64,000 bases of DNA from positions 34,911,001 through 34,975,000 of the forward strand of contig OX419755.1 in the NCBI GenBank assembly GCA_948567375.1, given 5' to 3'. The notes below the pieces were generated by a model. The model did no database searches. It was not told the origin of the DNA and was given only the letters and a program-made list of their open reading frames with translations. Position 1 is the stretch's first letter; each line of letters begins with the position of its first letter. The translations under genes and the position numbers were made by a program. Shown here piece by piece: positions 61,301 through 64,000 of the stretch. The DNA is from Lunularia cruciata. Lineage: Eukaryota; Streptophyta; Marchantiopsida; Lunulariales; Lunulariaceae.

Positions 61301-64000
61301 TGAGAATCTTCAGAGGTTGAAGAGTTGAGAACAGCTCTTTTTGATAATGGATATGAGAGGTGGCCCCTGAGTCCAAGAACCATCCAGAACCGTTTGAGGA
61401 CAACTGTGATTCTGCCAACATACCACAATCCAGCTCTTCTGCTGAGTACCCCTCCTCATCGCTGACTCTCTCATGGCACTCCTCTGAGTTGTAAGCTGAA
61501 CTCCCAGATTTTCGTCCCTTTACTGGATGAGGTCTCTTGCCTACCAGCTTCAGCTCTTGTTCTCTCCTTTGTCCTCTCTTGGGACATATGGGTGCTATAT
61601 GACCTTTCTCATGACAGTAATAACAAGTCCTGTCATCAACACTGCTAACTCCTTTACCAGATTTACTCACTCTGGTTTGCTCACTCTTCTATCTGACACT
61701 CTTCTTGAACGAGAAGAAGCACTGAACAGAGCAGCATCTCCCTGCTCATATAACTTCAACCCTTTGTCTTTCCTGTGTCTGCTAAACAGCAGCAATTTGT
61801 GTATCACAAGCAATTTGTGTATCACAAAATCCCATGTGACAGTTTCAACAGGCAAAACTTGCAGAGCTACTAGGACAAAGTCATAGCTTGAAGGAAAACT
61901 ATCTAAGAGATGATTGATCTCATACTTCTCTGTAAGTATAACCCCATCCTCCTTGATACACTTGAAGAGTTTCTGCAGTTTTGACAGATAACAGGTGAAA
62001 TCTTCACCTTCCTCCAATCTCAAGTTCTTTACTGCATATCAAACTCGATAGGAGCTCTCCTGTTTCTCAACTGTGTAATAGTTCTTGATTTTTTCCCAAA
62101 TCTCCCAACTCCAAACATAAGTATCTACTAGGTCTCTAGCTGGCTCTTCCATAGCCGTCAGCAGAAACCTCCTAGTAGTAGAGTGCTTGACTCTCTCCTC
62201 CTTGTTGGCCTCTAGCTCATCTATATCATGAGCTTCTAATGCAAACTCTAGACAGTCATAACTGTCTAAGATAGTCTTCACATCCAAAGCCCAAGCTTTG
62301 TAGTTAATCTTTCCAAGTTTCTCTATCTCTTTGAGTTCTCCTATCAACCACAATGGTGATTGTGGGCCCATAACCTGATAAGAACCAAGCTTCCTACTCT
62401 TTGAAGTGGAAGGTCTATCACTCCCTCTTATCTCTGATGTATCAGACATCACTACTGCAATACTAGACCTCTCTCTTTGTATCACAGCTCACAAGCATCA
62501 AGTAGGTTCTCTCACGCAGCACTAGTAGCCTCTAATACTGAGATATCAAAAGATAATCCTGAGTTGATGTTAGGCAACTCAGGATTTCACGAAATGCAAG
62601 AAAGAGGTGTTGGGAATCACCCTTGTTGAAGAACTAATTGAAACAGGAGCAGAAAGCACTCTTATATACACTTCAGCAAACCCTAGAGGGTTGTTTTGCT
62701 TAACCCAAATTAGGGTTGCGTACCTCTTTACCCTAAGTAGAAGATATTTAGTAAGGTTTCTAGAGGATTCTAACAAAATCTTAAAAACAAGAGAAGTCTC
62801 TAAACTAGAGATTAACTAAACTAACAGGATATATAGTTAGTTCCCTTACAAGGGTCATTCTTAGCACCTTGTACATGGTTTCAAGAGGTTTTTGTGTTGC
62901 TTACCTTGGGATGTCTATAATGATGTGTGAGTGAACTGTTGTGTACTCTAAAGGCTCTCAGAGAGAGTGAGTGAACTGAATATTGTTGTGAGCAATCAAG
63001 AGTGTCTATTCTGGTGAAACAAGGAAAGATGAGTGCTAAAATGTCTAATACATCAGAAGTCAGAATGAGTGAGGATAGACTGTCAACTTCATTCAGAGGA
63101 AACAACAATTCTTATCATATCATGTGCTGTGTTTAAGCATCATTGAGGCGTGTTTTAACAAACGAACTGGTTCCATATTCATCCATTACTGCATTAGCAG
63201 TAAGCTGTCTATACTATACGTGGGAAATGATGCACGAGAATTCATACCCAAAAGTTCAGCTGTATTAACCTTTTCTAACGACATAAAAATTGTGCAGCAA
63301 AAACCAAAAGCCGCATACTCTTGTGATTCGTACAAATATCAAGAAGTTAAATTTGCCGTGCAGGAGTCGGAAGCAAGGATGAGTACGGAACAAGAGCTTC
63401 GCAAAAGATACAACAACTTGCTGTAATTCTCTTTCGGATTTGCCCTCGTGTCCACAGTTCATTGAAGTTGCCTGCAAGCGAAGAGAGGATTCAGTTGGAA
63501 GCTTACCTCTCTTTTGAAAAGCATCAACTGATAAGCAGTGAAACAAAGCATTTTTAAGTGTATAACTTCAAACTTCAGGTCGCAACTGGATGATGCTCGG
63601 AATCAAGTTGTAGAGCTTCAGACGGAACTCCAGAGAAGGAGAACTCAACAGCAAAAAGATAGGAATCAATCAGAAAGCTTGATCTCAGAGCTTCAAATCT
63701 GCACGTAAAGTTTACCACTCGCTTTCGCATTCTAGATTCTATACCCTTACTTGGCAGAACCTTAAGAATAAGAAGGACATCCATTGAAGCCATCAGGACC
63801 AGTTAGTAATTTTAGGAGTTGAAAGCATATGTAGTAAAGCCTGGAGATGGCTTTGGACAGGTTCTGGATCTAAGGAAACATCTATTGGGGTGGAAGCAAA
63901 ACAGAATCTAATGGCTTTCAACTTGCGCTCAGTTTCAATTGCATCACGTTTTCAACTGGATTAGGATAAAATAACCAACAACATTCAATCTTCAATTTAT
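31359..64000 (+). CDS. CEP135: CEP135/BLD10-like coiled-coil basal-body protein, 5' part; runs off the window
   Basis: CEP135/BLD10 proteins build the cartwheel and proximal part of basal bodies. Exon 1 (31359-31754) encodes LEAWGY and then LGLVERLSNDLLHVNE. This aligns with the animal CEP135 start (LxxLGY... LPLVEKLxxDLVHxxE) and is followed by a charged coiled coil. Supported further exons: 32324-32390, 32955-33022, 33611-33683, 34178-34273, 34528-34592, 34979-35078, 40241-40303 (weak), 40990-41118, 41374-41439, 41803-41868, 63364-63422 and 63579-63704. Most junction phases agree. The step 33683/34178 does not, so an exon is missing there, and a short one at 40561-40605 is possible. Intron 1 appears to use a GC donor (AG|GCAAGG at 31755). 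Later exons are Glu/Lys/Gln-rich heptad-like (LSQLDDARNQVVELQTELQ). Introns at 35079-40240 and 41869-63363 hold copia elements. TSGA10-like or another coiled-coil family is the alternative. Confidence 0.6.
35185..35649 (-). repeat. 3' LTR of element J (465 bp)
   Basis: On the minus strand the LTR begins TGCTAGATTTAGTTAATCTC (normally TGTTAG) and ends near AAGAATTCTTCTCT, with the terminal CA mutated to CT. A polypurine tract (AAGTGAGAG on the minus strand) adjoins it at 35650-35658. The TATA-like GTATATAACTGTG motif is present. Confidence 0.85.
35650..39567 (-). pseudogene. Element J polyprotein remnant
   Basis: Minus-strand fragments follow copia order. Gag is at 39549-38911 (e.g. VKSILDSNDCLDLVLEIHD), with zinc-knuckle, protease and integrase traces at about 38900-37650. 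Reverse transcriptase is at 37309-36600 (NGAWVLADLPSDRKTIGCKW, then a degraded YxDD zone) and RNase H at 36366-35706, ending EMTVDVFTKALLKN. Many in-frame stops show long inactivity. Confidence 0.85.
39568..39867 (-). repeat. 5' LTR of element J, shortened to 300 bp
   Basis: It matches the 465-bp partner at both ends but lacks about 165 bp internally. It contains a local direct repeat of about 60 bp (GCCTTCAGAGATAGTACACAA twice, 39728 and 39779). It ends at TAACA before the TSD TACAG. Confidence 0.8.
41985..42426 (-). repeat. 3' LTR of element A (442 bp)
   Basis: On the minus strand it reads TGTTAGTTTAGTTAATCTC ... GGTTCTTATCA. It holds a TATATAAGAGTG promoter motif and, near its 3' end, the gag start codons. 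It is identical to 47295-47736. Confidence 0.95.
42434..47404 (-). CDS. Element A Gag-Pol polyprotein (copia order, duplicated gag)
   Basis: One frame of 1656 codons encodes all copia functions. Order by approximate residue: LTR-encoded N terminus 1-28; gag unit 1 at 29-251; an identical gag unit 2 at 252-474; CCHC knuckle CYFCNEKGHIALRC near 508; protease WFLDSGATSH near 590; GAG-pre-integrase HLWHLRLGH near 722 with CIGC; integrase Asp 788, Asp 851 and Glu 887 (D-D-35-E); reverse transcriptase with AFLNGD and YVDDLLL near 1333; and RNase H with YTDASWGDD and ALSTTEAEF. It ends just before the 3' LTR. Normal length without the duplication would be about 1433. Translation may begin at 47404 or at the better conserved MSDTSE at 47368. 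All catalytic residues I can check are present, so it is potentially active, though two tandem capsid domains are unusual. Confidence 0.95.
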   Translation of the reverse strand: MIQEERSSIAVVMSDTSEIRGSDRPSTSKGRKLGSYQVMGPQSPLGLIGELREIEKLGKTNYKAWALDVRTILDSYDCLEFALEAHDIDELEANKEERVKHSTTRRFLLRAMEEPARDLVDTYVWSWEIWEKIRNYYTVEKQESSYRVWSTVKNLRLEEGEDFICYLSKLQKLFKCIKEDGVVLTEKYEINHLLDSLPSSYDSVLVALQVLPVETVTWDFVIHKLLVFSRHRKDKGLKLYEQGDAALFSASKGRKLGSYQVMGPQSPLGLIGELREIEKLGKTNYKAWALDVRTILDSYDCLEFALEAHDIDELEANKEERVKHSTTRRFLLRAMEEPARDLVDTYVWSWEIWEKIRNYYTVEKQESSYRVWSTVKNLRLEEGEDFICYLSKLQKLFKCIKEDGVVLTEKYEINHLLDSLPSSYDSVLVALQVLPVETVTWDFVIHKLLVFSRHRKDKGLKLYEQGDAALFSASSQSRRVPDGRVSKPEQTRVSNSGKGVSSVDDRTCYFCNEKGHIALRCPKRGQRRERELKMVGKRPQPVKGRKSGSSAYNSEECHEIVSNEEGYSAEELDCGMLAESQLSSNGSGWFLDSGATSHICYQKELFSTLQPLKIPKSVRCGPGILNPVLGTGKVPIAFMGCSEKGYLENVLYVPDYTKNLISVHSLMEHGVDVLFESNRNQCTLKKGELVLGYGTAKGKLFKLMEADGSDSALVAENRNDIHLWHLRLGHLSVQNLFALEKVVDGLKLDPKGKLEFCIGCAEGKAHKAPIPKKSSSRASGILDVIHSDVWGYMTEKSLSGAAYYISFVDDYSRKSFIYLMKSKDEVLRKFQKFVAMAELQTGRKVKRLRTDGGREYRNEEFLSFLSEKGILLDCTARDSPAQNGVAERLNRTLVDKALAMLQHAKLERKFWGAAISTANFLRNISGTTTLQGRTPEECWSGKTPNLSALKVFGCPAYVHIPKEQRRKFTKKAERMLFVGYEEGLKGYLLYNPKSGQIIRSRDVLFDELRTWSENSDQLQKQADQFDQPDQSIFPSCRVSFSDQSSEEQSLPEADGSPKESLKVYKRRPKQTVVSDSDTTEGDSHKQSADAESLSETPEMSRDGMNLLGTEPRRSQRDRKPIDRLGLLSEEMLDESYICHEDCDPVTLQQAMLRPDSSQWELAIAEEKKSLQTNGTWVLADLPPGRKAIGCKWVFRVKRGAENEILKYKARLVAKGFNQKAPIDYSETFAPVARYGSIRMLLALAAERDWEVEQLDVKTAFLNGDLRETIYMDVPDGYTEGKGKVCLLKKALYGLKQAPRAWYEKLDSYLREQDFKRADSDMSVYTRDDVYIAVYVDDLLLLGNSESIKGVIDFLCSVFEMTILGAVKLVLGIKVNRDREAGWIRISQPQYVRSILAKYQMTEANPVSTPLDLGWKHSRIIDGEVNLCDKVLYQSALGSLMFIMVCTRPDICYAVGALARYTSNPAQVHWKGIKRVFRYLKGTQDAFLEYKRQGNILAPTLEAYTDASWGDDTDNSRSTSGYVVMLSGGAISWCSKQQTSVALSTTEAEFMAASNATQEVIWNRRLLKELGFEQKSPTTLYCDNTGSIALSKNPVHHPRTKHIEIRRRFVEEKEKENVVKLVYCPTQEMTADVFTKALPKDKHMKCVVEMGIVLNSH
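45984..47321 (-). repeat. Exact 669-bp tandem duplication in the gag of element A
   Basis: 45984-46652 and 46653-47321 appear identical. The unit runs from the last 27 bp of the 5' LTR through the primer site and the gag capsid region. The junction has short GAAG homology. The length is 223 codons, so the frame is kept, and the inner copy places a second primer site at 46612-46625. Confidence 0.95.
47281..47294 (-). other. Half-tRNA primer binding site of element A
   Basis: Directly after the 5' LTR the minus strand reads GGTTATGGGCCCAC. The plus strand (GTGGGCCCATAACC) equals the anticodon arm of plant initiator Met tRNA, so the primer would be a cleaved or internal tRNA rather than its 3' CCA end. 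Drosophila copia carries the same GGTTATGGGCCCA after its LTR. The site is also translated as part of gag (V-M-G-P). Confidence 0.85.
47295..47736 (-). repeat. 5' LTR of element A (442 bp)
   Basis: It is identical to the 3' LTR. The gag ATG codons at 47404 and 47368 (minus strand) lie inside it, downstream of the TATATAAGAGTG motif, so about the last 110 bp of the LTR are coding. Confidence 0.95.
47742..48271 (+). repeat. Element E 5' LTR, with a partial second LTR start
   Basis: A regular LTR opens TGTTAGTTTTAGTTAATCTC at 47806 and runs 466 bp to 48271, before GGTTATGGGCCTGC. Immediately left, 47742-47800 together with 41971-41984 spell another diverged copy of the first 70 or so bases of the same LTR (CGTTAGATT... 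TAATCTCTAGTTTAGAG). Both copies are preceded by ATATCAC-like sequence. The arrangement looks like a tandem partial LTR start. Confidence 0.7.
49396..49923 (+). repeat. Solo LTR F (528 bp)
   Basis: It opens TGTTAAATTAAATAATCTCG, ends AAAGGTTCTCATCA and is flanked by the TSD GTCTT (49391-49395 and 49924-49928). It interrupts element E's protease/GAG-pre region, and E's sequence resumes at once after it. It contains repeated ACTGTTCATG motifs, a TATATAATCCCAGTC promoter and the LTR-encoded MSDTSEVRM start. Confidence 0.92.
50392..51034 (-). mobile_element. Element G: 3'-end remnant of a minus-strand copia element
   Basis: A 472-bp LTR (50392-50863) is followed on the plus strand by the reverse-complemented polypurine tract (CTCCCACTTAATGAG). 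After it comes the element's C-terminal coding end (IRRRFVEDKEKGR, YCPTQEITADVFTKALPKDK, minus strand 51034-50905). It stops abruptly at about 51034, where element E resumes in plus orientation past its integrase. An insertion in E followed by deletion of the rest of G and E's integrase core explains this. Confidence 0.8.
52029..52519 (+). repeat. 5' LTR of element B (491 bp)
   Basis: It opens TGTTAAATTAGGTAATCTC and ends GGTTCTCATCA. A TATATAATCTCAGTC motif lies near 52193. The ATG of the LTR-encoded gag start (MSDTSEVRI) is at 52443. It belongs to the same LTR subfamily as solo LTR F. Confidence 0.9.
52443..54390 (+). pseudogene. Element B gag-protease remnant
   Basis: The frame opens in the LTR at 52443 and reads through the primer site (HQVMGPQSPLGLI). 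It is interrupted by K at 52593-53043 and continues at 53049 (YKAWALDVKSILD) to a frameshift at about 53580. Then follow the knuckle CYFCHEKGHIAPLC (near 53717), protease WFLDSGATSHIHYQ (near 53960) and HIWHLRLGHL at 54358-54387. An in-frame stop at 53936 precedes the protease. The copy is inactive. Confidence 0.85.
52593..53043 (-). repeat. Solo LTR K (451 bp)
   Basis: It reads TGATAAGAACCAAGC ... ACTAAACTAACA on the plus strand, is flanked by the TSD CTAAC (52588-52592 and 53044-53048) and splits element B's gag exactly at that site. It is close to the LTR of element I and less close to that of A. Confidence 0.93.
54392..54830 (-). pseudogene. Element H protease remnant
   Basis: The frame shows 'RWYIDTAASQHMT', the copia protease active site with DTA in place of DSG. 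'LADGSNIAILGHGTV' and 'LEDVLHVPLLNKNL' follow, as typical of this domain. It ends at about 54391 just before the GAG-pre-integrase motif; further open frame to 54297 is antisense sequence of element B. Confidence 0.8.
54752..55552 (-). pseudogene. Element H gag remnant
   Basis: The minus-strand frame encodes 'TNVAKYITNFRGVLTQLAAV' and 'LMRSMPSSFKYFLQSL', the signature of the UBN2-type copia gag (normally LxxLP.SY..F). A Gly/Gln/Asn/Ser/Phe-rich linker with repeated SF(N/S)RP and GQN units follows. The knuckle CHYCSKKGHHIKEC (about 54960-54919) is in another frame. The N-terminal part of gag between primer site and this domain is missing. Confidence 0.8.
55648..55898 (-). repeat. 5' LTR of element H (251 bp)
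   Basis: The minus strand opens TGTTAGACTTATGATGGG and closes TTTCATTTTCTCA. It carries two near-palindromic blocks, each an inverted repeat with GTTCACATGAGTTACATGTGA-like or GTTCCACATGAGTTACACGTG-like sequence, and a promoter motif CATATAATCCCAGTC. Parts of it match the U3 of LTRs B and F. Confidence 0.85.
55899..56479 (-). pseudogene. Element I GAG-pre-integrase and integrase fragment
   Basis: Minus-strand sequence matches element A from SVHSLMEHGVDVLFESN to KRLRTDGGRE, including the CIGC zinc residues and the first two integrase aspartates. Frameshifts near 56222 and a stop near 56300 disrupt it. It is cut at 55899 where H begins, before the catalytic Glu. Confidence 0.85.
56480..56945 (+). 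repeat. 5' LTR of element C (466 bp)
   Basis: It opens TGTTAGTTGTGATAATCTC and ends TTCTCATCA. It contains a four-copy minisatellite at 56510-56577 and a TATATATATGAGTG promoter motif at about 56640. The LTR-encoded gag start is broken: an 8-base loss after MSDTSE brings in a stop. Confidence 0.92.
56510..56577 (+). repeat. 17-18 bp minisatellite in the LTR of element C
   Basis: Four tandem units of CTAGATACATGATTAGG type lie in the U3 region; the same array recurs in the partial 3' LTR at about 61185-61252. No other LTR in the window has it. Confidence 0.88.
56893..57802 (+). pseudogene. Element C gag (frameshifted)
   Basis: Frames 56893-57099 and 57206-57802 encode the gag of the group (HQVMGPHSPLGLIRE, WALDVKCILDSYDCLDLAL, LLRTLPPSYQPIKVALKVLP) and the knuckle CYFCHEKGHVAPIC near 57690. 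Single-base losses near 57093 and 57215 and a stop at 57799-57801 break it. It is more diverged from A than C's pol is. Confidence 0.88.
57893..59236 (+). pseudogene. Element C protease-integrase frame
   Basis: An open frame of 447 codons carries protease WFLDSGATSHICYQ (near 57932), HLWHLRLGHLSVQN (near 58345) with CIGC, and integrase core VIHSDVWGY, RTDGGREY and NGVAERLNR. It ends with FVGYEEGLKGYLLYNP and a stop (TAG, 59234-59236) where A reads on as Gln. Relative to A it has an insertion at 58088-58113 (RSYTSSCKS in place of CSEKG), a feature shared with element E. Confidence 0.9.
59366..61147 (+). pseudogene. Element C reverse transcriptase-RNase H frame
   Basis: A 593-codon frame encodes RT (NGTWVLADLPPGRKAIGSKW, AFLNGDLRETIYMDVPDGY, YVDDLLLLGN near 60180) and RNase H (YTDASWGDD, ALSTTEAEFMAASNA), ending VVEMGIVLNSH just before the polypurine tract. 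The domain itself looks intact apart from a local shift near 60610-60640. It is cut from the upstream frame by the stop at 59236. Confidence 0.9.
61155..61295 (+). repeat. Truncated 3' LTR of element C (141 of 466 bp)
   Basis: It matches 56480-56620 without difference and then switches to element I protease sequence at GCAAC|ACTCTT, with AC shared at the join. The loss of about 325 bp of LTR together with about 150 bp of I points to one deletion. Confidence 0.9.
61296..62375 (-). pseudogene. Element I gag-protease fragment
   Basis: The frame opens in the LTR (62485 or 62449), reads through the primer site (YQVMGPQSPLWLIG) and covers gag. Disruptions follow near 62035 and 61670, and an 18-bp local duplication (AGCAATTTGTGTATCACA) lies near 61793-61820. 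The knuckle CYYCHEKGHIAPIC (about 61628-61587) and protease WFLDSGATSHIHYQ (about 61385) follow. It ends at C's broken 3' LTR. Confidence 0.85.
62376..62826 (-). repeat. 5' LTR of element I (451 bp)
   Basis: It reads TGATAAGAACCAAGC ... ACTAAACTAACA on the plus strand, with the primer site at 62362-62375 (GTGGGCCCATAACC on plus). It is very similar to solo LTR K. It is followed directly by the remaining part of element E's 3' LTR. Confidence 0.92.
62827..63117 (+). repeat. Right part of element E's 3' LTR
   Basis: It aligns with 47955-48271 of the 5' LTR (CTTACAAGGGTCATTCTTAG onward, the LTR-encoded MS.TSEVRMSEDRLSTS, GGAAACAACAATTCTTATCA), with visible divergence. TATCA follows at 63118-63122, matching the sequence left of 41971. 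Intron sequence and the next CEP135-like exons follow. Confidence 0.8.

Larger units (their letters stand above)
55899..62826 (-). mobile_element. Element I: minus-strand copia element split by C
   Basis: In element orientation I starts with its 5' LTR (62376-62826), primer site and gag-knuckle-protease (62375-61296). It is interrupted by element C and resumes at 56479-55899 with GAG-pre-integrase and part of the integrase. About 150 bp of I (between SVRCGPG and NLISVHS in the homologues) is lost next to C's truncated 3' LTR. Its RT, RNase H and 3' LTR are gone. It was inserted in element E's 3' LTR. Confidence 0.82.
41966..63122 (+). mobile_element. Element E: outer Ty1/copia element carrying the nested cluster
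   Basis: TATCA at 41966-41970 and at 63118-63122 brackets the whole cluster; joining these ends would restore a continuous intron. E is in the gene's orientation. Its 5' LTR is at 41971-41984 plus 47742-48271 (split by A) and its internal region lies in pieces at 48272-49395, 49929-50391 and 51035-52028. The right part of its 3' LTR is at 62827-63117. Its RT C terminus, RNase H and the start of its 3' LTR are gone. The left end is less certain because a second LTR start lies at 47806. Confidence 0.7.

Overview
The window looks like nuclear DNA of a land plant. Three spliced plant genes lie in its right two thirds, with GT-AG introns of about 100-700 bp where no transposon has landed. Nested LTR retrotransposons make up much of the rest. 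The third gene resembles CEP135/BLD10, a basal-body protein that among land plants is expected in those with swimming sperm (bryophytes, lycophytes, ferns, cycads, Ginkgo). A seed-free plant is therefore my best guess; the species cannot be named.

Layout. 1-20.6 kb is AT-rich and gene-poor. It holds unassigned decayed sequence, the 5' end of a minus-strand LTR element (10.4-11.9 kb), two tandem repeats (32 bp and about 389 bp periods) and a heavily decayed Ty3/gypsy pol on the plus strand (13.6-17.2 kb). From about 21 kb the base composition becomes more balanced and genes begin. UDP-apiose/UDP-xylose synthase (AXS, +, nine exons, 21724-25355) faces mitochondrial enoyl reductase (MECR, -, ten exons, 27059-30423) tail to tail. 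MECR is divergent from the CEP135-like coiled-coil gene (+, from 31359 and running off the window).

Two introns of the CEP135-like gene hold Ty1/copia elements. The first has one decayed minus-strand element (J, 35185-39867, TSD TACAG). The second is a nest of about 21 kb (41971-63117, outer TSD TATCA). It comprises an old plus element E, broken by an intact element A (minus, identical LTRs, TSD TAGTT), solo LTR F (TSD GTCTT), remnant G (minus), element B (plus) carrying solo LTR K (TSD CTAAC), a remnant H of another copia lineage (minus), element I (minus) and element C (plus, inside I).

The main biological point is the A/B/C/E/I/J group. The sequence right after its 5' LTR is GGTTATGGGCCCAC, the complement of the plant initiator-tRNA anticodon arm, rather than of a tRNA 3' end. 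This is the half-tRNA priming layout of Drosophila copia and yeast Ty5. The gag reading frame opens inside the LTR and is translated through this primer site. Element A also carries an exact 669-bp in-frame gag duplication with a second copy of the primer site. Two LTRs of the group (B and F) have a U3/promoter segment resembling the LTR of the unrelated lineage H.

I found no rRNA or tRNA gene, CRISPR array or organellar/bacterial sequence. Exon calls are from translated similarity and splice signals read by eye; TE boundaries rest on TG...CA ends, target-site duplications and alignment between copies in the window.
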